In this document: in pieces, positions 6,850 through 13,154 of the stretch
Layout of the letters: every line of letters begins with the position of its first letter
Numbering within the stretch: the first letter of the stretch is position 1
NCBI GenBank assembly: GCA_002450255.1
Contig: DJYW01000136.1
Coordinates: forward strand, 6,662 to 24,780
DNA: 18,119 nt
Reading direction: 5' to 3'
From: Gammaproteobacteria bacterium UBA6968
GTDB taxonomy: Bacteria > Pseudomonadota > Gammaproteobacteria > Pseudomonadales > Azotimanducaceae
Notes under the pieces: model-generated
Database searches by the model: none
The model's input: only the letters and a program-made list of their open reading frames with translations
What the model was told of the DNA's origin: nothing
Made by a program: the position numbers and the translations under genes

Positions 6850-8004
6850 ATGACCGATTTTGAGTTTTCGACTAGCAAGACGCTTATCTGTGGTAGCGGA
6901 TCCTCCCGCCGTACAGCAGAGCTGTGCGCCTCTCTTGGCGCGAACAACATCATGCTGGTTACCGACAAAGGATTGCTAGAGGCTGGCATCATCGATCCAG
7001 TCGTCGCAAGTCTCGAAGCAAGCGGCATCAATGTGACGCTTTATTCCGAGGTCATCGCTGATCCACCGGAAGATGTAGTGGAGTCGGCTGCGCAAGTGGC
7101 GCAAAGCAAAGCAATTGATGGCGTGATCGGCCTAGGGGGCGGCAGTTCGATGGATGTCGCCAAACTCATCGCGGTCCTCTCGACGGGAAAAACAAAACTA
7201 GCCGATTGTTACGGCATCGACCAAATTCAGGTCAACCGAATGCCCTTGATTTTGATTCCCACAACGGCGGGCACAGGTTCTGAAGTGACGCCAATTTCTA
7301 TTGTTACAACCGGCCAAACCACGAAGACCGGAGTGGTTTCCAGACAGTTGCTACCCGACTACGCCGTTTTAGATGCGGAATTAACCCTAAAGCTTCCGCC
7401 CCATGTCACCGCGGCCACCGGTATCGACGCGATGGTGCATGCAATCGAAGCCTACACCTCCAAACATAAGAAAAATTTTTACTCCGATATGCTTGCGCGC
7501 CAAGCGCTAACGCTGTTATCGAGAAATATCAAAACAGCATTTGAAGATGGCGACAACGTCATTGCTCGCCAGAATATGTTGTTAGGGTCGTGTTTGGCTG
7601 GACAAGCGTTCGCCAACGCACCGGTTGCAGCAGTACACGCGCTGGCCTATCCCCTCGGCGGGCACTTTCATATTCCGCATGGTCTATCTAATGCGTTGGT
7701 TTTAATGCCGGTTTTGAAAATCAACAGCGAGGTGGTTTACCAAGAATATGCGGAGCTGCTCGATTGCATCTCTGTCGCGCGTATTGGTGAATCTGAGCGA
7801 CACAAAGCTGAGTTATTTGTAGCGGAACTGGACAGTCTGATCGATCAGGTCGGTATTCCGCGTCGTTTATCGGAACTAAATATAGGCGAGCAGGATCTTC
7901 CGATTCTGGCAAAAGATGCGATGCTCCAGCAGCGCTTGCTCGTCAACAATCCGGTTGAGATCAGCGAAACAGACGCACTAGAAATTTATCAGTCGGTATT
8001 TTAG
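6850..8004 (+). CDS. iron-type (group III) alcohol dehydrogenase, possible 4-hydroxybutyrate dehydrogenase
   Basis: 384 residues, normal family length. The NAD(P)-binding loop GGGSSMD lies at 96-102, and the family block PTTAGTGSE at 137-145. Metal ligands are visible: Asp193 and His197 (GIDAMVHAIEAY), His263 (AVHALAYPLGG) and His277 (IPHG). These enzymes oxidise primary alcohols or hydroxyacids with NAD+. The family includes the 4-hydroxybutyrate dehydrogenases of Cupriavidus and Clostridium. The next gene encodes a succinate-semialdehyde-type dehydrogenase 11 bases downstream, which makes oxidation of 4-hydroxybutyrate (or a related omega-hydroxyacid) to the semialdehyde the best guess. That is inference from context; lactaldehyde, propanediol or long-chain alcohol oxidation remain possible. 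The ribosome site AAGGA (6836-6840) overlaps the TAA of the lipase gene. Confidence 0.9.
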   Translation: MTDFEFSTSKTLICGSGSSRRTAELCASLGANNIMLVTDKGLLEAGIIDPVVASLEASGINVTLYSEVIADPPEDVVESAAQVAQSKAIDGVIGLGGGSSMDVAKLIAVLSTGKTKLADCYGIDQIQVNRMPLILIPTTAGTGSEVTPISIVTTGQTTKTGVVSRQLLPDYAVLDAELTLKLPPHVTAATGIDAMVHAIEAYTSKHKKNFYSDMLARQALTLLSRNIKTAFEDGDNVIARQNMLLGSCLAGQAFANAPVAAVHALAYPLGGHFHIPHGLSNALVLMPVLKINSEVVYQEYAELLDCISVARIGESERHKAELFVAELDSLIDQVGIPRRLSELNIGEQDLPILAKDAMLQQRLLVNNPVEISETDALEIYQSVF

Positions 8005-8015
8005 GGGGCCAAGCC

Positions 8016-9470
8016 GTGAATGAGAACGTAGCAAGCTTTCAAACCAAAGCGTTGATCAATGGTGCATGGCTGCCTGCAAACGACGGTACAACGTTTGACG
8101 TAACGAATCCGCTAGATGATAGCGTCATAGCGCAAGTCGCAAATTGCGGTCGTGAAGAGACAGAGCAGGCTATTGCCGCTGCAAGTGCTGCCCTAGATGC
8201 CTGGGCTAAGCTGCCGGCCAAGCAAAAAGCAATTTTGATGCGGAAGTGGTTCGATCTCGTGACAGCCAATACTGAAGATCTGGCAAGACTACTAACCGTG
8301 GAGCAAGGCAAACCCCTTGCGGAAGCCAAAGGCGAGATTGCCTATGGCGCGAGCTACATTGAATGGTTTGCCGAGGAAACCAAACGCATCTATGGCGATG
8401 TCATTCCCTCGCCCGGGCCAGACAAACGCATTATTACAATTAAACAACCGGTCGGTGTTGTAGCTTGTATCACACCATGGAATTTCCCCAACGCAATGCT
8501 TGCGCGAAAAATTGCACCGGCAATTGCCGCGGGGTGTACTGTTGTGTGTAAACCTGCTAACGAAACACCTCTATCAGCTCTGGCGATGGCGTATTACGCC
8601 CAGGAAGCGGGTATTCCCGATGGCGTCATCAACGTGCTCTGCGGTAAAACCAGTGAAATCGGTGAGACGCTTACCGGCAGTAACGCCGTGCGTAAATTGA
8701 CTTTCACCGGTTCGACCGCTGTCGGTAAAAAATTAACTGCAGACTGTGCCGCGACCATGAAACGGACCACCATGGAACTGGGCGGCAACGCGCCGTTTAT
8801 CGTTTTTGCGGACGCTGATATCTCGTCAGCAATCAACGGATTGATTGCGTCTAAGTTCCGAAATTCCGGGCAGACCTGTGTCTGCGCCAACAGGATATTA
8901 GTAGCGGATGCGATTTATGATGAATTTGCCGGTGAGTTAAAAAAAGCGGCTGCGAAGTTGGTGCTAGGAAATGGCCTGCAGCAAGAAACCACCATGGGAC
9001 CTTTGATTCATGCTGCGGCTGCAGAGAAAACACATGAGCGACTCGCTGCTGCCGTAAATGAGGGAGCGAAAGTCTACTGGCCAGATACGCTGCCGGTTAA
9101 CGCGGGTGGTAACTTCGTGCAGCCGGTGATCCTTACCGATATCGAAGCCGACATGGCGATATCTGATGAAGAGATTTTTGCACCGGTAGCACCGCTGATG
9201 CGCTTTCAAGATGAGGAAGATGCGATTCGACTTGCGAATAGCACCAATGCGGGGCTTGCGGCTTACGTGTATACCACAAGCAGTGACACCATGATTCGTG
9301 TTGCAGAAGCGCTCCAATTCGGCATTGTGGGTATTAACGAAGGCATCATATCTAACGAAATGGCTCCGTTTGGAGGCGTTAAGGAATCCGGCAACGGGCG
9401 AGAAGGTTCCAAGTACGGCTTGGACGACTACCTTGAGATTAAATACATTTGTATTGGCGGTATTGCTTAG
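8016..9470 (+). CDS. gabD: aldehyde dehydrogenase, succinate-semialdehyde dehydrogenase type
   Basis: 484 residues, matching GabD length and register. Oxidises succinate semialdehyde (or a close semialdehyde) to the acid with NAD(P)+. Visible residues: Asn156 in PWNFPNA, Glu254 in MELGGNAP and the nucleophile Cys288 in GQTCVCAN. Cys290, two residues on, gives the CxC pair that acts as a redox switch in human SSADH. In the cofactor loop CKPANETP, Lys179 is kept. Residue 182 is Asn, where E. coli GabD has Ser (NADP) and NAD enzymes often have Glu, so cofactor preference is open. The GTG start has AGGGGG seven bases upstream, overlapping the TAG of the alcohol dehydrogenase gene. It is the last gene of the operon and converges on the SDR gene with a 57-base gap lacking a clear terminator. 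Confidence 0.9.
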   Translation: MNENVASFQTKALINGAWLPANDGTTFDVTNPLDDSVIAQVANCGREETEQAIAAASAALDAWAKLPAKQKAILMRKWFDLVTANTEDLARLLTVEQGKPLAEAKGEIAYGASYIEWFAEETKRIYGDVIPSPGPDKRIITIKQPVGVVACITPWNFPNAMLARKIAPAIAAGCTVVCKPANETPLSALAMAYYAQEAGIPDGVINVLCGKTSEIGETLTGSNAVRKLTFTGSTAVGKKLTADCAATMKRTTMELGGNAPFIVFADADISSAINGLIASKFRNSGQTCVCANRILVADAIYDEFAGELKKAAAKLVLGNGLQQETTMGPLIHAAAAEKTHERLAAAVNEGAKVYWPDTLPVNAGGNFVQPVILTDIEADMAISDEEIFAPVAPLMRFQDEEDAIRLANSTNAGLAAYVYTTSSDTMIRVAEALQFGIVGINEGIISNEMAPFGGVKESGNGREGSKYGLDDYLEIKYICIGGIA

Positions 9471-9527
9471 ACTCTACCTCTCGGCGAGTCGCGTCGGCCG
9501 CGCCTTGCTTAACGAGAGAAAGAGCGG

Positions 9528-10301
9528 TTACAGCGATGCGCAAACGTGGCCGCCATCGACCGTTAGCACTGACCCCGTCATGTAGTTTGATGCGTCGCTT
9601 GCCAGCAATAGCAAGGGGCCATCCAAATCCGGAAATTCCCCGGTTCTCCGCATAGGAATGCCGTTTACAAAGTCGCCAGCAGCAGGAGATTCCAGCAGCA
9701 GCCGGCTGACATCAGTTAGAAAATAGCCAGGCGCTAGGGCGTTAACCCGAATCTTGTATTTTGCCGCTTCTAAAGCCATGACTTCAGTCATGCGCGTCAT
9801 CCCGCCTTTTGAGACAGCGTATGGAAATTGGCCTTTGATGGTGCGGGTGTCGGTAATCGACGACACCATAATGATATTGCCGCCACCTTGTTTGTGAGCG
9901 AGCACCCCGTCGGTGTAAAGCTTGGAGACCAACCACGCCGATTTAAGGTTTGTGTCCAGCACATAGTTCCAATCGTCTTCGTCGATGGTGTGGTAGGTTT
10001 TGGCGCCAGCCTCCACGCCCGCGTTGTTAATGACGACATCCAGGCGGCCAAACCGCTCAAAGCCAATGTTTAAGAACGCCGAAATGCTGTTGCGCTCGCG
10101 CACGTCTAGCGACGCTGCGATTGCTTTACCGCCAGCGGCCTCAATTTCTGCAACCCGTGCGGCTAATTTGTCCTCGCGGCGGGCGCCTAGAATGACCGTA
10201 GCACCGGCTGCCGCCAACACGCCGGCGAAGTGATGGCCGAAACCGGAGGAAGCGCCGGTAATGGCGACAACTTTGTCCTGCATATTAAAGGGCGTTTGCA
10301 T
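9528..10301 (-). CDS. short-chain dehydrogenase/reductase (SDR)
   Basis: 257 residues from ATG 10301, preferred over an upstream TTG at 10334 because AGGGA lies six bases before it and the classical SDR fold then begins at once. Motifs: TGASSGFG (15-22) for the cofactor, NNAG (92-95), Asn118 in NLKSAW, Ser148, and YAVSK with Tyr161 and Lys165, giving the full Asn-Ser-Tyr-Lys tetrad. Arginines 41-42 after the second strand (GARRED) favour NADP(H). The family includes 3-oxoacyl-ACP reductases, acetoacetyl-CoA reductases and hydroxyacid or alcohol dehydrogenases, and the sequence alone does not choose between them. The glycine-rich C-terminus ends in TVDGGH, as usual. It is convergent with the GabD-like gene and divergent from the CitE-like lyase. 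A role supplying or consuming hydroxyacyl-CoA near the PHA genes is possible but unproven. Confidence 0.88.
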   Translation of the reverse strand: MQTPFNMQDKVVAITGASSGFGHHFAGVLAAAGATVILGARREDKLAARVAEIEAAGGKAIAASLDVRERNSISAFLNIGFERFGRLDVVINNAGVEAGAKTYHTIDEDDWNYVLDTNLKSAWLVSKLYTDGVLAHKQGGGNIIMVSSITDTRTIKGQFPYAVSKGGMTRMTEVMALEAAKYKIRVNALAPGYFLTDVSRLLLESPAAGDFVNGIPMRRTGEFPDLDGPLLLLASDASNYMTGSVLTVDGGHVCASL

Positions 10302-10630
10302 AGGGTTTCCCTGCCTCCAAATTTGAGAACGCAAAGGTAAAGCAAGGCTTGATGGGAAGCCAGTCGTATCCCTTTAGCGTTTTTTATAGGTCCGCTTAAG
10401 TCGCCGCTTTTGTGGAACTAACTTACCCGGTCAGGCAAAGAGCAGACAGGCAAGCAGACAAGGCAAGCAGACAAGTCAAGAGATGCGGACTAAAAACATC
10501 ACGAGAGGATAAGAGGACGAGGCCAGAAGCCGCGAAAATAAGGGTTCTTTTGCTTTGCCTGCGGCGTTCCACCAAACTATGCCCGCGTCGAATCGCGATA
10601 GCGTTCATAAGCGATGGATAAGGAGGGCGT
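10302..10630. other. divergent promoter region between SDR and CitE-like genes, with tandem repeat
   Basis: No gene is supported. The clearest element is a run of three imperfect direct repeats at 10441-10478 (listed separately). CCGCTT occurs twice, 12 bases apart in start, around 10392-10409. A TATAAA-like box for the SDR direction lies near 10384-10389 without a good -35 partner. A TTGCCT/TATGCC pair with a 17-base spacer near 10555-10583 is a weak candidate promoter for the lyase. Confidence 0.4.
10441..10478. repeat. three imperfect 12-13 bp direct repeats
   Basis: Units AGCAGACAGGCA (10441-10452), AGCAGACAAGGCA (10453-10465) and AGCAGACAAGTCA (10466-10478) lie head to tail, with a partial GTCAGGCAA just before. 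They sit midway between the divergent SDR and CitE-like genes, about 150 bases from each start, a position suitable for regulator binding. They may equally be simple slippage products. Confidence 0.75.
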
Positions 10631-11500
10631 ATGACCGGCGATGCATCACAAATAAGACCAAGACGTTCACTTCTGTTTATGCCAGGCGCGAACGCTCGGG
10701 CAATGGAAAAAGCCAAACAACTGGATTGCGATACCATCCTGTTTGATCTGGAAGATGCGGTAGCACCGGATGCGAAAGCCGCCGCTCGCGATGCGGTCGC
10801 AGCGGTTGTTGAAGCAGGTGGCTATGGCTACCGCGAATTGGTCGTGCGCTGTAATGCATTAGAAACGCCATGGGGTAGCGCTGACATTGCCGCATTCGCG
10901 CAGGCCCCGATCAGCGCTTTGCTGTTTCCCAAAGTTGAATCACTTACTCAGGTGGATGCCCTTGTCGCGGCCTTAGATGCTAACGGCTGCGCGCGACCGA
11001 TATGGGTAATGATTGAGAGTCCAACCGCAATTCTCGACCTAACGACATTCGCGGGGCATCCGCGTATCGAAGCGCTGGTCATCGGCACAAGTGATCTGGT
11101 GACAGAGATGCACGGACGCCATACATTACATCGCCATAACCTGGACTATGCCCTGCAACGCTGCGTGCTGGTCGCCAGACACTTCGGAAAACCGATTTTC
11201 GATGGCGTGCACCTAGATTTCCGCAACCTCGAGAGCCTCAAATTGATCTGCGAAAGCGGCCGAGACATGGGCTTTGACGGTAAAACCCTGATACATCCCA
11301 GTCATTTAGAAATCACTAATGCAGCCTTTGGCTACAGTGCCGCAGAAGTAGAGCATGCGCGTCAGGTGCTTACGGTCTGGCGAGCGGCTTTACAAGCCGG
11401 TAAAGGCGTTGCTGTGTTGGACGGCAAACTGGTGGAAAATATGCATGCTGCGGAAGCGGAGCGCGTGGTGGCCTACGCCGAGGCGATTGCCAGGCGGTAA
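10631..11500 (+). CDS. CitE-like CoA-ester lyase (HpcH/HpaI aldolase family)
   Basis: 289 residues, the length of CitE-like proteins. Family blocks: RSLLFMPGANARAMEKA (12-28), FDLEDAV (38-44), the CoA/carboxylate-binding Arg73 in VVRCNA, Glu129 in MIESP, Asp155 in GTSDL, and the C-terminal GFDGKTLIHPSH signature. Glu129 and Asp155 are the expected Mg2+ ligands. Stand-alone CitE-like enzymes cleave or condense 3-hydroxydicarboxylic CoA esters such as malyl-CoA, beta-methylmalyl-CoA or citramalyl-CoA, or hydrolyse malyl-CoA. Absence of citD/citF neighbours excludes the citrate lyase complex in this window. The ATG has AGGAGG four bases upstream, slightly close but strong. It is divergently transcribed from the SDR gene and followed by a gene-poor stretch. 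Confidence 0.88.
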   Translation: MTGDASQIRPRRSLLFMPGANARAMEKAKQLDCDTILFDLEDAVAPDAKAAARDAVAAVVEAGGYGYRELVVRCNALETPWGSADIAAFAQAPISALLFPKVESLTQVDALVAALDANGCARPIWVMIESPTAILDLTTFAGHPRIEALVIGTSDLVTEMHGRHTLHRHNLDYALQRCVLVARHFGKPIFDGVHLDFRNLESLKLICESGRDMGFDGKTLIHPSHLEITNAAFGYSAAEVEHARQVLTVWRAALQAGKGVAVLDGKLVENMHAAEAERVVAYAEAIARR

Positions 11501-11850
11501 TAAGCGGTGCGTGGCTTGCAGAGATCGGATTCTCATAAAACTGGTTTAGAGAAAAGCCGGATAACGTAAAAGTGACATGGCACCCGCTTCGGATACGCTT
11601 TGCGTCGCTAACTTGGTCGCCAGGTTTAATTAAAAGAAACGCGAAAGACGAACTAAAAGCTAAGGTGAAAAGAAACCACAAACGACGCCTAAGAAAGGCG
11701 GTGCAGATAAGACCAGATTCCGCGATTATATTTTTAGAGTTGCCAATTCGGTTGTTAAAGCTATCCGAGTCAGCATGACTCGCCTGAGCGATTCGCTTGA
11801 GTTTATTGTTAGCAGGAACACTTCAGCGAGAGCCAGAACATTCGCTGCAC
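11501..11850 (+). other. gene-poor region between CitE-like lyase and fic; possible decayed frame
   Basis: No gene is supported with confidence. A perfect 6-bp stem GAGTCA/TGACTC with a GCA loop (11767-11781), followed by a second short stem AGCG/CGCT and then TTTATT, could be a weak terminator for the lyase transcript. One frame has ATG at 11577, is interrupted by TAA at 11631 and 11661, then runs open from 11664 to a TAA at 11880-11882 with protein-like residues such as TRFRDYIFRVANSVVKAIRV. This may be a broken gene or chance. Confidence 0.3.
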
Positions 11851-12492
11851 TTATCGGGCACTTGCCAAACATCCCTCAATAATAGATTCGAGTAACGAGT
11901 TGTCGTTATTCATCGAGTACACACATGCCGTTAACATGAGTGTCGGCGAAGTTTGCGACCAGTCTAGCGAGAAGCCAGAGCGGTCTGCCGCAATGCAGAT
12001 GAGTGCGCGTTGGGTGCGGCCATTACCCTCTCTGAAAGGGTGTATTGCATAGATTTCACCGAGTAACCGGCCGGCATTCTTTATAAAGTTGCTCGCGTTA
12101 TTTCGGTCGAAACTGGCGTTTGCGGCGTTATAGCGTCGCAGCGCTTTTGCAGTGCTTTGCTCGACAAACTCTTTAGGCGGGAAAACACTCTCGCCTTTCG
12201 CCACGTTGACCTTGCGCAGACTGCCCGCCCACTCGTAAACATCTTGGAAAAGATGTCGGTGTACCTGCTTGAGGAGCCGCAGAGACAATTCGCCGGTGGG
12301 AGGGTCTCGTCTTAGCTGAGCTTTTCGCGCACCGCTTAACTCACCTTCAGCGCGATGCAGGTCCCAAACGTCTGTTAGTCCAAGTTTGTTTCTGAGGGTG
12401 TTGGAGTTCGGCAATAGATACGGATCGGTTTCCGAACCTGTGAGAAGTGTTTTTTTGCTAAAAGGCACAACTATTCTGGTGGCTGTGGACAA
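11851..12492 (-). CDS. fic: Fic-domain protein, probable AMP-transferase toxin
   Basis: 213 residues. The core motif HPFREGNGRTQR (151-162) matches HxFx(D/E)GNGRxxR completely, with catalytic His151 and the arginine that contacts the ATP phosphates. Fic enzymes transfer AMP (more rarely other groups) to hydroxyl side chains. The remainder matches small stand-alone Fic proteins: DPYLLPNS (23-30) and VYEWAGSLRKVNVAKG near 85-100 are the usual N-terminal blocks. No inhibitory helix is seen in the protein itself, fitting class I, where a separate antitoxin supplies it; such a gene lies just upstream. The start is uncertain: TTG 12492 overlaps the antitoxin by 22 nt, while GTG 12468 lies just after its stop. 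Neither has a strong ribosome site, which suggests coupled translation. The target cannot be inferred. Confidence 0.9.
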   Translation of the reverse strand: MSTATRIVVPFSKKTLLTGSETDPYLLPNSNTLRNKLGLTDVWDLHRAEGELSGARKAQLRRDPPTGELSLRLLKQVHRHLFQDVYEWAGSLRKVNVAKGESVFPPKEFVEQSTAKALRRYNAANASFDRNNASNFIKNAGRLLGEIYAIHPFREGNGRTQRALICIAADRSGFSLDWSQTSPTLMLTACVYSMNNDNSLLESIIEGCLASAR

Positions 12493-12659
12493 GCTTTGTA
12501 TCGCGTTAGCAATTCCGCAATTGGCGCATCATCGCCTTCGAGTATCTGGCGGTAACGCACCAAAGATGCTCCATCTAAGGTGATACCTGCGATGGCAAAG
12601 CATCCTTTCGCGGAGCGAGCTTCAAGCTCAATTTCTGGTTCGGAAAATCTTTTGATCAT
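12471..12659 (-). CDS. probable class I Fic antitoxin (VbhA/YhfG-like)
   Basis: 62 residues, immediately upstream of fic and overlapping it or abutting it. In class I Fic systems a small antitoxin inserts a helix with the motif [S/T]xxxE[G/N] into the Fic active site and blocks productive ATP binding. Here the equivalent stretch is GITLDG (25-30), in FAIAGITLDGASL, which aligns with the FQASRRLEG region of YhfG. The serine is replaced by Gly25 and the glutamate by Asp29, so the motif is recognisable but altered. The second half (VRYRQILEGDDAPIAELLTRY, split about residue 34-54) resembles the C-terminal helices of VbhA proteins. Gene order, size and overlap support the call more than the sequence itself. 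ATG 12659 has only a weak GGTAG upstream. Confidence 0.7.
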   Translation of the reverse strand: MIKRFSEPEIELEARSAKGCFAIAGITLDGASLVRYRQILEGDDAPIAELLTRYKACPQPPE

Positions 12660-12665
12660 GATGTC

Positions 12666-12717
12666 TACCGGTAAAACACCTCGACTGATTTTACAGCGAA
12701 TGAGTTTTGGTTAGCAA
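12666..12717 (-). promoter_or_regulatory. promoter of the antitoxin-fic operon with palindrome
   Basis: On the minus strand TTGCTA (12717-12712) and TAAAAT (12693-12688) are 18 bases apart, giving a predicted start near 12681 and a leader of about 20 bases. A perfect 8-bp palindrome TACCGGTA (12666-12673) lies in that leader and could be an operator for autoregulation. The promoter match is reasonable (-10 with one mismatch, -35 with two); the operator is a guess. Confidence 0.5.
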
Positions 12718-13154
12718 TGATAATGCAGATTTAGATTGGGGCATGATTGCCCTCAAGGGAGTATTTTGACCGAAGAGAGGACTTGTTGCGGCGCGGATAT
12801 GCCGGTCACGGGGCTTAAAGCCCCTTTGGGGGAGGGTCTTTTACGCATGGCCGTCGCAACAGAGAGTAGTTTCAGACCCGTTAGTACCCAAAATAAGCGG
12901 TTTGCTGCGTAGATGCTTGGATCATCTGTTTGTGGTTTTGAGGAAAAATAACGATCAATATTCGGTTTAAAGATCGCATCTACGATCGGCCTTCTGGTGT
13001 CTGGTAATCTGCCGTCCGCTTAGGTTAGCCGAGCTTCACGAAAAGCTGATTGTTCTCGGGCAGTCGGTTGGCACGAGCAGGCAGCGCGGCGGAACACCGG
13101 AACAGCGGTACAGCGGGAATGAGCGGCTCCCGGTAGAGCAGTATCCGCGGGTTG
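12718..13154. other. gene-poor region between the fic operon and the RND permease
   Basis: No gene is supported on either strand. It contains a structured element at 12785-12860 (listed separately). Near the RND end, 13080-13125 is a GC-rich stretch of loosely repeated CGGAACA/CGGTACAG units. A stem AGCTT/AAGCT lies near 13032-13048. No T-rich rho-independent terminator for the RND transcript is visible. Confidence 0.45.
12785..12860. other. long inverted repeat enclosing a perfect hairpin (possible structured RNA)
   Basis: Outer arms GTTGCGGCG (12785-12793) and CGTCGCAAC (12852-12860) pair over nine positions with one G-U. Inside is a perfect stem GGGGCTT/AAGCCCC around one A (12810-12824); as RNA the loop would open to at least three bases. 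No T-run follows, so it does not look like a terminator. It lies outside any gene, between the fic operon and the RND gene. Confidence 0.45.

Noticed and set aside
10423..10737. 104-codon minus-strand frame across the tandem repeat
   Set aside because: It overlaps the start of the CitE-like gene and the repeats, and its residues show no family pattern.
11572..11778. 68-codon plus-strand frame behind the CitE gene
   Set aside because: Strongly basic, unconvincing composition, no ribosome site; another frame in the same stretch looks more protein-like.
12810..12824. Perfect hairpin as a rho-independent terminator
   Set aside because: Only three T follow on the plus strand before a G-run, and there is no plus-strand gene upstream.
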